A stretch of 64,000 nt of DNA from Halobiforma nitratireducens JCM 10879 (GCF_000337895.1 NZ_AOMA01000078.1:1-64000), one strand, 5' to 3'; positions 8,368 to 17,255 are shown, numbered from the stretch's first letter. Numbers and translations: made by a program. Notes: generated from the letters alone by a model not told the origin.

Positions 8368-8664
8368 TCAATCCTGTTCGTCGTCCTCCGCTTCGAGGTG
8401 GGTCTGGAGCCACTCGTAGTGCTCTCGTACCCGTCGTTCTCCCGCGTCGGTGAGCGCGTACACGTCGTGGATACCGTCCGTTCGCTCCTCGACGAATCCC
8501 GACTCGACCAGTGCCGACAGCGAGCCGTAGAACGATTTCGGGTCGATACGCTCGTCGTAGTGAGACTCGAGCCGGGACTTGAGCTGCTGTCCGCGGAGTT
8601 GTCCGTCGCCGGCAAGCAGGACACAGATGTCTCGCCGTCGGCCGCTCTGGAGCCATTTGGTCAT
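8368..8664 (-). CDS. PadR-like winged-helix transcriptional regulator
   Basis: The 98-residue protein is essentially one winged helix-turn-helix domain. DICVLLAGDGQLRGQQLKSRLE (residues about 12-33) is the first part, KSFYGSLSALVESGFVEE contains the recognition helix and turn, and DVYALTDAGERRVREHYEWL is the wing and terminal helix, matching PadR-like proteins. No effector domain is present. It lies upstream of the SIMPL gene and could be cotranscribed with it. The imperfect palindromic repeat at 8743-8819 lies about 80 bp upstream of its start. Confidence 0.8.
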   Translation of the reverse strand: MTKWLQSGRRRDICVLLAGDGQLRGQQLKSRLESHYDERIDPKSFYGSLSALVESGFVEERTDGIHDVYALTDAGERRVREHYEWLQTHLEAEDDEQD

Positions 8665-8742
8665 AGATACGTGGACTGGCGTCGTCGAGCCGGTCGTTCG
8701 TTACGGTTTCGTCTTCACGTCATCTGTCGCTACAGACACTCA

Positions 8743-8819
8743 TACTGTCGGACAAACCATTGTGCACACCGACCGCACTCGAGTCGCGATCGGGGGTGTA
8801 CCGACTGTTGTCCAATAGT
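8743..8819. repeat. 3'-end palindromic repeat, copy A
   Basis: An imperfect palindrome about 77 bp long with outer arms TACTGTCGGACAA and TTGTCCAATAGT, inner arms around CACACCGACC/GATCGGGGGTGT, and a central CTCGAG loop. It ends one base before the stop codon of the DUF3267 metalloprotease gene on the minus strand. The same arm and loop pattern occurs at 19074-19151, 48852-48929 and 59558-59660. This is the most diverged of the four copies. Confidence 0.75.
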
Positions 8820-8820
8820 C

Positions 8821-9894
8821 TCATCCGAGGTCGAGACTCCCGCGAACGGCGGAGACACCGGTCCAGCAGACGCCGCCAAGCGCCGAGACGGCGACGACGA
8901 GCGACGCGCCGACTTCGATGACGGCTCCCCCGTCGCTTCGGAGTTCGTGCCGGAAGAGGAGCCAGCCGTTCGGATCGCCGATTACGACGCTCCCGGAGCC
9001 GACTGCCAGCGAGACGAGCACGCTGGCGATAGTCGCGCCGAGCAACACTGCAAGCGTGCCGACCGCTCCGACGGCGATGCTCGAGCACAGTACGACGACG
9101 ACTCGCGAGTCGGGTTCGGCGACGTGGTCCGCCGACGGGCCGTATATGGCGAACCCCTGTGGGGGCCGGTTCCCCTTGGTGCGGTCGTCGCTTTCGTCGG
9201 CTTCGCGCTCGCCGCTTTCGTCGTCTCCTTCGTCGCTGGCCGCGCCACGAACACGCCCGAGCTCCGTAACCCGCACGCTCGAGGGGTACCGCAGCAGCGT
9301 CGCGGCCATCCAGAGATCGCCGACCGACCCCGCGGCGTTGGCTGCCAGCGGCACGAGCAACGCGGGGGACGGGTAGACCGCGATCGTAACCAGCCCGAGC
9401 GCAGTGATACCGACGAACGGCGCGAGCAGGACGACGAGCATCTCCCGGCGGGTAAACGCCGTCCCCTCGGTTTCTGCGTACGCGTATGGGAGCACGAAGT
9501 ACGAGATGCCGATTCCGTAGGTCGGCCCGCCCGTCTTTCGATCGCTGTACCTGGTGATGAAGACGCCGTGGAGCAACTCGTGGAGGACGACCGTCAGCGC
9601 CACCAGCCCGAGCGAGAGGACCAACGACCAGCGGACGAACGGCGGCGCGGGGTCAACGACGATCGGCTCGAGTGTCCGTCCTCGAGCGATCGCGAGCACG
9701 TGGCCGAAAGCGTACGCGAACGCGAAAAACGCCACCACAGCGGTCGCGAGCCACTGGCAGGCGACGGGCCGGGTGAGGCGAAACTCCGCGATCGGGCGGC
9801 GTGTGGGCGGCTCCGGACGGCTCACGACACGCCCTCTCGTCGGCGGCGAAAAAGCGGTACCGGTATCGAACAGATCGCGAGTGTCCAACCCCAT
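8821..9894 (-). CDS. DUF3267-type membrane protein with HExxH metalloprotease motif
   Basis: From the ATG at 9892-9894 the protein has 357 residues. Residues about 35-60 form a first membrane helix (CQWLATAVVAFFAFAYAFGHVLAI). A further helix, LVLSLGLVALTVVLHELLHGVF, ends in the zinc-binding HELLH motif, the pattern of DUF3267/site-2-protease-like membrane metalloproteins. Further hydrophobic segments (LVVLLAPFVGITALGLVTIAV and two in the C-terminal third) surround an acidic, disordered loop (DEGDDESGEREADESDD) near residue 240. Substrate unknown. Its 3' end abuts palindromic repeat copy A. A longer start upstream is possible but gives low-quality sequence. Confidence 0.75.
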   Translation of the reverse strand: MGLDTRDLFDTGTAFSPPTRGRVVSRPEPPTRRPIAEFRLTRPVACQWLATAVVAFFAFAYAFGHVLAIARGRTLEPIVVDPAPPFVRWSLVLSLGLVALTVVLHELLHGVFITRYSDRKTGGPTYGIGISYFVLPYAYAETEGTAFTRREMLVVLLAPFVGITALGLVTIAVYPSPALLVPLAANAAGSVGDLWMAATLLRYPSSVRVTELGRVRGAASDEGDDESGEREADESDDRTKGNRPPQGFAIYGPSADHVAEPDSRVVVVLCSSIAVGAVGTLAVLLGATIASVLVSLAVGSGSVVIGDPNGWLLFRHELRSDGGAVIEVGASLVVAVSALGGVCWTGVSAVRGSLDLG

Positions 9895-9970
9895 CGTCCT
9901 CGGGACCTCGTTTGTGAGCACGATTGTCGAAACCGACAGCTTCCCGGTGCTCGAATCCCGATGGTGACGT

Positions 9971-10303
9971 ATGACCGACCGGGAGACCGAACCCGACGGC
10001 GACGGTTCCGAAACCGACCCCAACGACCGAACCGCCGCGAACGCAGGCATCGAGGCGACCTACCGCGAGACCGACGAGGAACGTCTCCTCGAGTTCGAGC
10101 GCACTGCCGGGACGGCCGCAACCGCTGCGATCGCCCAGAACGTCGAGGGCTACGCCATGCTGAAGGTCCGACCGACGGCGACCGGCGACGAACTCGAGCG
10201 CTACTACGGGTTCGACATGGCGCTTGACCACGCGGCGGAACTGCTTGGCGTCTCGGCCCGTGAGCTTCCAGTGCCGGCCGCGGCCGACGACATGGGAATG
10301 TAA
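9971..10303 (+). CDS. Conserved-looking small acidic protein, function unknown
   Basis: A 110-residue soluble protein with an acidic, disordered N-terminus (residues 1-25) and a compact folded part. The latter has NAGIEATYRETDEERLLEFERT, an alpha-beta stretch, and YGFDMALDHAAELLGVSARELPVP near the end. No known domain or catalytic motif was recognised. The codon use is typical for the region and the gene is flanked by the divergent DUF3267 gene and the downstream haem synthase fusion (93 bp gap with its own TATA-like box), so it is probably monocistronic. Confidence 0.65.
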   Translation: MTDRETEPDGDGSETDPNDRTAANAGIEATYRETDEERLLEFERTAGTAATAAIAQNVEGYAMLKVRPTATGDELERYYGFDMALDHAAELLGVSARELPVPAAADDMGM

Positions 10304-10396
10304 TATCCCGCGGAACAATCTTCACTGTCCCTCGAATAGGGGGAAAAAGCGGGAATCATAAATACGCGGAGTCGAACGATTCAGACGAGAATAGCC

Positions 10397-11818
10397 GTGG
10401 CAACTGAGTCGTTTCCCCGCCCGATCCGGACCCATCGACGGTTCTCCGCACTGCTCGCAGCGACTGCGCTGGGCGTTTACGTCTTGTTGATCGTCGGCGC
10501 GACGACCACGATCACGAACGCTGGTTCGGCGTGTTCGACGTGGCCGACCTGCCACGTGCCCACGGACCCGCTGAGTCAGACCCAACTCGTGATCGTCTGG
10601 GGCCACCGGCTCGCCGCCGTACTGGTCGGCGCGCTCGTCCTCGCGTCCGTCGTCGCCGCGGTCGTCGGCGACGCATCGCGTCGTGTCGGCGCAACGCTGC
10701 TCGCCTCGGCGGGCCTCTACGCCGTGCAGGTCGGCGTCGGGGCGGCGACCGCGACCCTGGGTCCTGCCGCGATCACGCCGGGACTGCACCTCGGGCTCGG
10801 CGTCGTCATCTTCGGCGGGGTCGTCCTCGCGCTCGCCTGGGACCTCGAGATCACGACGGGCGAAGAAGACGACGCGATCGAACTCGATGCGGGCGAACCG
10901 GAACCCGCAGCCACGGCCGACGAACGAACGCTTCCCTCGAGCGGCCTCGAACGCGCCAAACTCACCGGGTTCGCCTACTTCAAGATGATGAAGCCACGGC
11001 TGATGTGGTTGCTCTGTCTCGTCGCAGCCGCGGGAATGGCGCTCGCGGCCGGACCCGCGTTGGATGCACATACCATCGTCGCGACGCTCGGCGGCGGCGT
11101 CCTCGCGATCGGTGCCTCGGGCACGTTCAACCACGTTCTCGAGCGCGATGTCGATCGGAAGATGTCCCGCACGGCGGACCGACCGCTGGCGACCGACCTG
11201 ATCCCGGTTCGAAACGCGATGGTGTTCGGGGGCCTGCTGACCGTCGCCTCGCTCGGCGTCTTCCTGACGATCAACCGGCTCGCGGCGGCGCTTGGGCTCG
11301 CAGCGATCCTGTTTTACAGCGTCGTCTACACCCTGTTGCTCAAGCCCAATACGGTCCAGAACACGGTCATCGGTGGCTTCGCCGGTGCGCTTCCGGCCCT
11401 GATCGGTTGGGCGGCCGTCACCAACGAAATCGGGCTGCCGGCGCTTGCACTGGCCGGCGTCATCTTCCTGTGGACGCCCGCGCACTTCTACAACCTCGCG
11501 CTGGCGTACAAAGACGACTACGCCCGCGGCGGATTCCCGATGATGCCCGTCGTCCGCGGTGAGACCGAGACCCGAAAACACATCGTCTACTACCTGGCCG
11601 GGACGCTCGTCGGCACGGTCGCGCTCGCCTGGATCACCGATCTCGGCGCGATCTACGCGGCCGCGGTCGCGATCTTCGGTGCCGTCTTCCTCTGGACGGC
11701 CGTCGTCTTGCACTTCGAGCAGACCGAGGCAGCGGCGTTTCGCTCGTTCCACGCCTCGAACGCCTTCCTCGGTGCCGTTCTCGTTGCAGTGCTGGTCGAC
11801 GCGCTCGTACTCGTCTAG
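10397..11818 (+). CDS. Fused haem A synthase-like (Cox15) and haem O synthase (CtaB) protein
   Basis: The 473-residue membrane protein combines two haem modification activities. Residues 1-160 form a half-size Cox15-like domain: TTTITNAGSACSTWPTC with a Cys pair, then VIWGHRLAA and GLHLGLGVV, whose histidines are haem-ligand candidates. After an acidic linker (about 165-190) comes a UbiA-type CtaB domain that farnesylates protohaem IX, with the aspartate motif NHVLERDVDRKMSRTADRPL (about 237-256) and a second YKDDYARGGFPMMPV. Many membrane helices are visible. The start codon is GTG; a CATAAATACG TATA-like element lies about 35 bp upstream. Such fusions are known in haloarchaea and fit terminal oxidase maturation. 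Confidence 0.9.
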   Translation: MATESFPRPIRTHRRFSALLAATALGVYVLLIVGATTTITNAGSACSTWPTCHVPTDPLSQTQLVIVWGHRLAAVLVGALVLASVVAAVVGDASRRVGATLLASAGLYAVQVGVGAATATLGPAAITPGLHLGLGVVIFGGVVLALAWDLEITTGEEDDAIELDAGEPEPAATADERTLPSSGLERAKLTGFAYFKMMKPRLMWLLCLVAAAGMALAAGPALDAHTIVATLGGGVLAIGASGTFNHVLERDVDRKMSRTADRPLATDLIPVRNAMVFGGLLTVASLGVFLTINRLAAALGLAAILFYSVVYTLLLKPNTVQNTVIGGFAGALPALIGWAAVTNEIGLPALALAGVIFLWTPAHFYNLALAYKDDYARGGFPMMPVVRGETETRKHIVYYLAGTLVGTVALAWITDLGAIYAAAVAIFGAVFLWTAVVLHFEQTEAAAFRSFHASNAFLGAVLVAVLVDALVLV

Positions 11819-11865
11819 TCGAAGCCACCGATACGCCTAACGGTCCGCAAGCGCTAACGCCGTCG

Positions 11866-12510
11866 ATGAATCGTCGCTCGTTTCTCGCCGCGGCCGCCGG
11901 TACAGCCGCCGTCAGCACCGCCGGCTGTACCGCGCTGTTCGATGCCTCGATGCCCGACGAACTCGAGGGTATCGACCCCGATCGACAACTCCCGGTACCG
12001 ACGCTGGGCGACGGTACGATACCAGTCGACGTCTACGAGGACCCAGGCTGCGACGCTTGCCAGGAGTTCCAGGCCGACGTGTTCCCGGTACTCGAGTCGG
12101 CGTACATCGAGCCGGGTGTGATCGAGTATCGCCACTACGATTTCGTCGTGATGGCCGCCGCCGCGTCGCTCGAGATGGCCAACGCTGCCCGCGCGGTACA
12201 GGCCGCAACGCGGAGCGACGACGACCCCAATGGGGCGTTTTTCGCGTACAAATCGAGCGTCATGGCCGACGAACGCGAGAGCGACGACGAATTGGCTGTG
12301 GCCGCCGACGCCGACGCCGTCGATGTCGCTCCTGATGTCGTGACCGACGCACTCGAGGACGAGACCTACTACCCGACGCTGGCTGCAGACTGGGAGCGTG
12401 GCGCGGAGGCAGGCGTCGAGGCAACGCCGACAGTGATCGTCGACGGCGAAACCGTAGACACGCCGCTCGACCCGGATGCGGTCGGCGATGCGATCGAGAA
12501 CGCAAGGTAG
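11866..12510 (+). CDS. Exported DsbA/thioredoxin-fold lipoprotein
   Basis: The N-terminus MNRRSFLAAAAGTAAVSTAGC combines a twin-arginine motif with a lipobox whose cysteine is residue 21, indicating Tat export and lipid anchoring outside the cell membrane. The mature part is a thioredoxin-like domain: PVDVYEDPGCDACQEF carries the CDAC redox pair (about residues 64-67), followed by helical insertion segments and the GVEATPTVIVDGE cis-proline strand near residue 190, as in DsbA-like thiol oxidoreductases. It lies 48 bp downstream of the haem synthase fusion in the same direction. A role in disulfide chemistry of haem proteins is an inference from context. Confidence 0.87.
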   Translation: MNRRSFLAAAAGTAAVSTAGCTALFDASMPDELEGIDPDRQLPVPTLGDGTIPVDVYEDPGCDACQEFQADVFPVLESAYIEPGVIEYRHYDFVVMAAAASLEMANAARAVQAATRSDDDPNGAFFAYKSSVMADERESDDELAVAADADAVDVAPDVVTDALEDETYYPTLAADWERGAEAGVEATPTVIVDGETVDTPLDPDAVGDAIENAR

Positions 12511-12578
12511 TGGCTCGAGTTAGGACGGTTCCTCGGGGTGTTGGCCGAAGGCCGCAGGCCGGAAGCCGACTCGAACGT

Positions 12579-13907
12579 CTACTGGTAGGCCTCGAACTCC
12601 TCGCCGAAGACGGCGAAGTAGACGACACCGATCATGCCGATGATCGAGGCGACGGTAAACGCCAGTTCGGGCGTCGCGTACTGCCAGAGGATACCGCCGA
12701 GTAGTCCGCTCGGGATCACGACGAGACCGCGGACGAAGTAGTACGAGCCGGTGACGCGACCTCCGGCCCCCTGCTCGGCCGGGCCGACGATCAAGGCCTT
12801 GTGCGCTGGGAGTCCGGCGAACCGCAGCCCGGAGAACGCAAACAGGGCGATCAGTACCCAGACGCTCTCCGGTGCGAAGATTAGCATGACCGGGAACGCA
12901 GCGTAGACGAAGAATCCGAAGCCGACGACCGGTTTGAGCCCGGTTCGTTCGGCGACCTTCGCCGCCGGGGCCATCGTCAGCAAGGCGACGAGCATTTCGA
13001 TCCCCGACAGCACGCCGAAAAACGCTGCCGGAGCGAGATCGATCGTCCCGATTGCGGGCAGGGTCACCGTCCAGCCGATCTCCAGCATCCGGGTGATAAC
13101 CAGGATAAAGAACACGTACACCATCCCGTTTGCGAAGCGGACGAACGTGTCCGCCACCAGCAGGGGGCGCAGCGGATCAGGCAGTGCCCGGAGGTCCTCG
13201 ACGAGCCGACCGAAGCCGTCGAACTCCTTGCCGACGGTGTCCTCGGCGGCCTCGTACATGAAGTGCTGGACCACCGTCCCGAGGAGCGCGAACCCGATCG
13301 CGATCGCGAGTACCCCCAGGAATCCGGGCATGAACTCGTCGGCGACCAATACCGCGACGATAAGCGGTGCGAGGAGAAACGCCGCTCGGCGGAACGTCTC
13401 CGTGCTGGCGAACCCGCGGGCCAGCCGATCCGGCTCGGTAGCCTGCTTGACGATCGCGTAGTGGCCGCCGATTCCGAACGACTTCCAACACTGTGCGAGG
13501 AGGAGGCCGACGAACACCCACACCCACGGCTCGATGGTGACGATACCGAGATCGATAGGATCGACGAACGCGGCTGCCAGCCAGACGCCGAAGCCGATCG
13601 CCGACAGGAACCCGAAGACCGTCAGGGCGTAACGCGACCCGACGCGGTCCGAGATGACGCCGCCGTAGTAAGGGTACACCGCACCGATAACGTTCCCGAA
13701 CGTCCCCCAGATCCCGACGATGAGGCCCGTCGCCCCGAGAAAGACCAGATACTCGGAGAGAAACCGGTTCGTCATCTGGAACCCGAGGCTGAACGCGAAC
13801 ATCGCCAGCGACAGGACGAGCACGTCCCGTTTGAGCGAAAAGAACTGCTGGAACGTCTCTAACGGCCCTGTTTCCTCCGCGTCGACGGTGACTTGCTCCC
13901 TTGACAT
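12579..13907 (-). CDS. Major facilitator superfamily transporter
   Basis: From the ATG at 13905-13907 the product has 442 residues and about 12 membrane helices. The MFS loop 2-3 signature appears as GGVISDRVGSRYAL after the second helix, and a central cytoplasmic loop (EAAEDTVGKEFDGFGRLVEDL) separates the two six-helix halves. The second half repeats the pattern at PAAKVAERTGLKPVVG. The substrate is not predictable from sequence. The upstream in-frame extension (KENGNENENGLGLG) comes from a low-complexity tract and is not taken as protein. A minus-strand ATAAAAC box at about 13943-13948 is suitably placed as promoter. Confidence 0.87.
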   Translation of the reverse strand: MSREQVTVDAEETGPLETFQQFFSLKRDVLVLSLAMFAFSLGFQMTNRFLSEYLVFLGATGLIVGIWGTFGNVIGAVYPYYGGVISDRVGSRYALTVFGFLSAIGFGVWLAAAFVDPIDLGIVTIEPWVWVFVGLLLAQCWKSFGIGGHYAIVKQATEPDRLARGFASTETFRRAAFLLAPLIVAVLVADEFMPGFLGVLAIAIGFALLGTVVQHFMYEAAEDTVGKEFDGFGRLVEDLRALPDPLRPLLVADTFVRFANGMVYVFFILVITRMLEIGWTVTLPAIGTIDLAPAAFFGVLSGIEMLVALLTMAPAAKVAERTGLKPVVGFGFFVYAAFPVMLIFAPESVWVLIALFAFSGLRFAGLPAHKALIVGPAEQGAGGRVTGSYYFVRGLVVIPSGLLGGILWQYATPELAFTVASIIGMIGVVYFAVFGEEFEAYQ

Positions 13908-14213
13908 CGTATCTCGAGTCGTAACTCGCGTTTCACGGACTGGTTTTATCGGTGGCGACGCCGATTCCGTCCTCGAATTTGCGTCGATCCCGAGCCCGAG
14001 CCCGTTCTCGTTCTCGTTTCCGTTCTCTTTTCCGCTCTCCCCCGGCAACCGCCGTCACTGAGCTGCTGAGACCGACGGCTCCGACGCAGCCGAACGGCTG
14101 CTCGGTCACGTCTCCACGTCGTTGCTCGAGGATAAATAGATTATCGTATATGGTCTACCGATATCGATTTACCACTCCGGGCACTCTCTCGTACCGAGGC
14201 CCACGGAACACCT
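13908..14213. other. Intergenic region with low-complexity tract and two promoters
   Basis: This divergent spacer holds a TATA-like ATAAAAC for the MFS gene near 13943-13948 (minus strand), a CCCGAG/CTCGTT hexamer-like tract at about 13980-14042, and an AT-rich block GGATAAATAGATTATCGTATATGG at 14130-14153 that is a likely promoter for the downstream plus-strand gene. No coding sequence was recognised. Confidence 0.5.
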
Positions 14214-14783
14214 ATGACCGGCCGGAAAAACGCGATGCTCACGACGGAAGACCGGCGATGGTTGACGGGAGAGAAGCGATACGACGGGGAGCACGCGACA
14301 CAACAGCGCTACCAACGCCGCCGGGATATCCGAGAGCGCGTCTACAACTCGCTGCTCGATTTCTCGGTACTGTTCGAGCACCTCGAGGACGACGAGCGGG
14401 AGAAACTGTTCGGCACGCCGGGAACGGAGCAGACGGCGGTCACCGACGACGACCGTCTGTCCGACGGCGTTTGCGACGCACTCGCGTTCCTGCTGTACAG
14501 TACGGGAATCGACGCGGCGATGGCCGGGGACGACGGAGCGACTCCGTTGGCGGAACGGTTGCTCGTCGACGCCTTTCACCGGGCAGGGCGTGAAGACGGC
14601 TATCTGGTCCAGGACGTGACCCTCGAGGTCGATGCGGTGGGGCTTCCCCGAGACTCGCTTCTCGATGACTTGGCGGCGGGAAACGAACTCTCACCGCAGG
14701 AACTCAGGGTCCTGCTCGAAAGCGAGGACGTCGACACGCGGGCGGTCCAGGAACACATTCGAGGACAGCTACTCGACGAATGA
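14214..14783 (+). CDS. Haloarchaeal protein of unknown function with an Arg-rich N-terminal helix
   Basis: A 189-residue soluble protein. The first 60 residues have the pattern LTTEDRRWLTGEKRY...RYQRRRDIRERVYNSLLDFSVLFEHL, a helical module seen at the N-terminus of a number of haloarchaeal uncharacterised proteins. The remainder is mostly helical with GIDAAMAGDDGATPLAERLL in the middle and an acidic, leucine-rich C-terminus. No catalytic motif or membrane segment is visible. An internal ATG at MLTTEDRRW (seven codons in) is an alternative start and fits the conserved region slightly better. The next gene starts 82 bp downstream. Confidence 0.7.
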   Translation: MTGRKNAMLTTEDRRWLTGEKRYDGEHATQQRYQRRRDIRERVYNSLLDFSVLFEHLEDDEREKLFGTPGTEQTAVTDDDRLSDGVCDALAFLLYSTGIDAAMAGDDGATPLAERLLVDAFHRAGREDGYLVQDVTLEVDAVGLPRDSLLDDLAAGNELSPQELRVLLESEDVDTRAVQEHIRGQLLDE

Positions 14784-14865
14784 TGGGGAGCACAGCGTCG
14801 GATGCCTGTGTTTCGCCGCATTCGGAGACAGTACGGACTACGACCAGACACCGGAGAACCAATCG

Positions 14866-15348
14866 ATGACGACCACGACACCGACCGAGACGTTCGAACG
14901 GGAACTACGGAAGCTCTATCACGCGGAACTCGAGATTCTCGATCTACACGCGGATCTCGCGGACGCCGCGGCGAGTGACGACGTGGAGGCGCTCTTTGCG
15001 GATCACGAGGCGGAGACGGTCGAACAGATCCACCGGCTCGAGCGCATTTTCGAGGAACTGAACGAGAAGCCCCGGGCCGAAGGGAGCCCCGTCATGGAGG
15101 GAATCCTCGCGGAGAAAGACGAGATCGTTTCGACGGACGCCCCGCCGGCCCTTCGTGATCTGGACGTGTTGAGTACCGGGATGATGAACGAACGGTTCGA
15201 GATCACGGTTCTCGATCGCCTTCTGTTGTTGGCGACCGATCTGGACCTCCCGGAGGACATCTCGACCGAGCTGGCGGCGAACAGACAGGAAGCGAAGGCA
15301 GCACTCACCGAAATGGAAGCGATCGTCGAGCGACGACGGCTCGAGTAA
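14866..15348 (+). CDS. DUF892 (YciE-like ferritin-fold) family protein
   Basis: From the ATG at 14866 the protein has 160 residues. It begins ERELRKLYHAELEILDLHADLADAA, the first helix typical of DUF892/YciE proteins, and continues with three further long helices (EAETVEQIHRLERIFEEL; VLDRLLLLATDL; ANRQEAKAALTEMEAI). This gives the four-helix ferritin-like bundle. Di-iron ligand residues are not fully recognisable. Bacterial relatives are stress induced, but the role here is unknown. A decayed gene of another family begins 16 bp downstream. Confidence 0.8.
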   Translation: MTTTTPTETFERELRKLYHAELEILDLHADLADAAASDDVEALFADHEAETVEQIHRLERIFEELNEKPRAEGSPVMEGILAEKDEIVSTDAPPALRDLDVLSTGMMNERFEITVLDRLLLLATDLDLPEDISTELAANRQEAKAALTEMEAIVERRRLE

Positions 15349-15364
15349 TCCGAGGACCACCTGT

Positions 15365-15700
15365 ATGCCCAACTACTGGCGGTCGGAGCGGCTGTCGAAG
15401 CGACTTCAGACCCAGATCGGGTAGGATTCCGACCGTATCAACTTCCGGTTTCGATGGGAGCAGCCGAATCCCGGCGGCTGGATTCACGATCTGCTCGTCG
15501 ACACCGACGGCGAGTGGCGGCAGTTTTCGAACCCGTCGCCGTGGATCGATACGGGTGAGCACGACGACCACACTGGGTTTTACGAGGACCGGCTAAGCTT
15601 CCTGCCCGACGATGGCTCTGTCCGCGGTTTCGAGGCGTTCGGCGGCTGGCTCACCGTTCACACCGGGATACGAACGATGCCCAGCGAGGCCGCCGCGTGC
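15365..15700 (+). pseudogene. Decayed ethylbenzene-dehydrogenase-like (EB_dh haem-binding) protein fragment
   Basis: Reading from the ATG at 15365, the frame gives NYWRSERLSKRLQTQIG, an in-frame TAG at 15422-15424, then about 85 coherent residues. These include FRFRWEQPNPGGWIHDLL, GEWRQFSNPSPW, HTGFYEDRLSF, DDGSVRGFEAFGGWLTVH and MPSEAAA. This pattern (YEDRL..., DDGSV, GGW.T.H) resembles the haem-binding gamma subunit type domain of ethylbenzene dehydrogenase-related proteins. After about 15697 the frame changes abruptly to Arg/Ser-rich nonsense with a duplicated CTCGCGAATCG. The fragment therefore has an internal stop and no C-terminal half. No other subunits of such an enzyme are nearby. 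Confidence 0.65.
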
Positions 15701-15774
15701 AAGCGAAGGTCCCGAACCGCTCGCGAATCGCTCGCGAATCGCTCTACCGGTCGCGGCCGGGCCCCGGTGGTCGT

Positions 15775-16773
15775 TCACTCCTCGAGCGTGCGGGCTTTCT
15801 CGATTCGCTCGAACTGCTCGTCGCTCAGGTCGACCTCGACCGCGCCGACGTTCTCCTCGAGTTGTGCGGGCGTCCGTGCGCCGACGATCGGTACGCAGGT
15901 AACGCGGTCCTGGTCCATCAGCCAGCGCAGCGATACCTGGGCCGGCGTGGCACCGATCTCGTTCGCGACATCGTCGACCGCGTCGAGTACATCCCAGGCC
16001 TGCTCGGTCACGTAATACTCGTCGAACATCTCGTCGAGACTCCCTCGCGACCCGTCCGGGGCTTCGAAGCCGCCGTCTTCGGTCCGTTCGTACTTGCCCG
16101 TGAGAAAGCCGCCGGCAAGCGGAGAGTACGGACAGACCGCCAGCTCCTGGTCGGCACAAACGTCGAGATAGTCGCTCACCTCGTCGTACTCGACGGCGTT
16201 GACCATCGGCTGGGTGACGTCGAACCGCTCGAGTCCGTCCACGTCGCTGGTCCACAGCGCCTTCGTGAGCTTCCAGGCGGCCATCGAACTCGCACCGAGG
16301 TAGCGGACTTTCCCCTCGCGGACGAGCTCGGTGAGCACCGAGAGGGTCTCCCTGATTGGCGTGTCGTCGTCCCAGCGGTGGATATAGTAGAGATCGAGGT
16401 AGTCGGTCCCGAGTCGCTCGAGCGTCCCCTCGATCTGGGCCCGGACGTGCTTGCGCCCGAGGCCGGAGTCGTTCGGCCCGGGCTCACCTCGGCCGTCGAA
16501 GGGGAAGTACACTTTCGAGGCGATGACGAAATCCTCGCGGTCGTGATCGGCGAGCCACTCGCCGATCCACTCCTCGCTGGTGCCGTTGGGGTCGCCGTAG
16601 ACGTTGGCGGTGTCGATGAAGTTGACTCCCTGTTCCCAGGCGGTATCCAGCAGGTCGTGGGCCTCCTCGCGGTCAGTCTCGACCGTGTCGCCGTGTTTCT
16701 TGCCGAATCGCCAGGTACCGAAACAGAGCCTCGAGACGGCCGTCCCGGTGTTCCCGAGCGTGGTGTACTCCAT
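15775..16773 (-). CDS. Aldo/keto reductase
   Basis: From the ATG at 16771-16773 the protein has 332 residues and the full TIM-barrel of the aldo/keto reductase superfamily. The catalytic tetrad is visible: Asp and Tyr in NFIDTANVYG (about residues 47-56), Lys in IASKVYF near 82, and His in LYYIHRWD near 123. The NADPH-binding C-terminus has CPYSPLAGGFLTGKY and VPIVGARTPAQLEENVGA. Similar proteins are annotated as oxidoreductases of the Kv-beta/AKR type. Substrate unknown. The upstream frame beyond the chosen start overlaps the neighbouring spacer and lacks coding character. Confidence 0.92.
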   Translation of the reverse strand: MEYTTLGNTGTAVSRLCFGTWRFGKKHGDTVETDREEAHDLLDTAWEQGVNFIDTANVYGDPNGTSEEWIGEWLADHDREDFVIASKVYFPFDGRGEPGPNDSGLGRKHVRAQIEGTLERLGTDYLDLYYIHRWDDDTPIRETLSVLTELVREGKVRYLGASSMAAWKLTKALWTSDVDGLERFDVTQPMVNAVEYDEVSDYLDVCADQELAVCPYSPLAGGFLTGKYERTEDGGFEAPDGSRGSLDEMFDEYYVTEQAWDVLDAVDDVANEIGATPAQVSLRWLMDQDRVTCVPIVGARTPAQLEENVGAVEVDLSDEQFERIEKARTLEE

Positions 16774-16925
16774 GCAGAGCGGTTCGTCCGGCGCACTCAA
16801 AACGGATGGGGAAGCGGCTAACGCATCGGACGCGACCGTCTCTCGGTTCGGACTCGAGGTTTCAAATCGGTCGCTTGCAAGTGCCACCACAGCCGTCTTT
16901 CCGCGCGGGATCGGCACAGCGGGTG

Positions 16926-17255
16926 ATGGACGCGACGAAACCAGCCGTCGACGACCTCGGTACGGAGACGGGACCGGATGTCGTCGAGTACGAGTACGAT
17001 GCCGAAACGCCGGCCAGCATCGCCGCCGTCCACGCGATCTGTGCCGTCACCGATGTCGACCCGCTCGAAGCCCCGACGGAACTCGGGTTCGTCCTCCACG
17101 AACACGTCGACCCCTCGGCGATCGACATGCTGTTGGGCGACGGGACGGGGGACGGCGACGTCGTCGTCTCGTTCGAAGTCTCGAACGGGGGACGGTACGG
17201 CGTCGAAATCGTCGACGACGGACGGATCGAAGTCCGCACGCTCGAGTCTTCGTAG
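16926..17255 (+). CDS. HalOD1 output domain protein
   Basis: From the ATG at 16926 the product is 109 residues. The segment SIAAVHAICAVTDVDPLEAPTELGFVLHEHVDPSAIDMLLGD, followed by VVVSFEVSNGGRYGVEIVDDGRIEV, matches the HalOD1 domain. HalOD1 is a haloarchaea-specific putative output domain of signal transduction proteins that occurs both alone and fused to receiver or sensor domains. No other domain is present, so this is a stand-alone HalOD1 protein. It lies divergently from the aldo/keto reductase gene with a spacer of about 150 bp. Confidence 0.85.
   Translation: MDATKPAVDDLGTETGPDVVEYEYDAETPASIAAVHAICAVTDVDPLEAPTELGFVLHEHVDPSAIDMLLGDGTGDGDVVVSFEVSNGGRYGVEIVDDGRIEVRTLESS

Noticed and set aside
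8398-10227. Plus-strand open frame of 609 codons across the PadR and DUF3267 genes
   Set aside because: It crosses a palindromic repeat and runs opposite two well-supported genes; translation is Arg/Asp-rich and domain-free.
10322-11752. Minus-strand open frame of 476 codons opposite the haem synthase fusion
   Set aside because: Shadow of a clearly identified membrane enzyme; no motif of its own.
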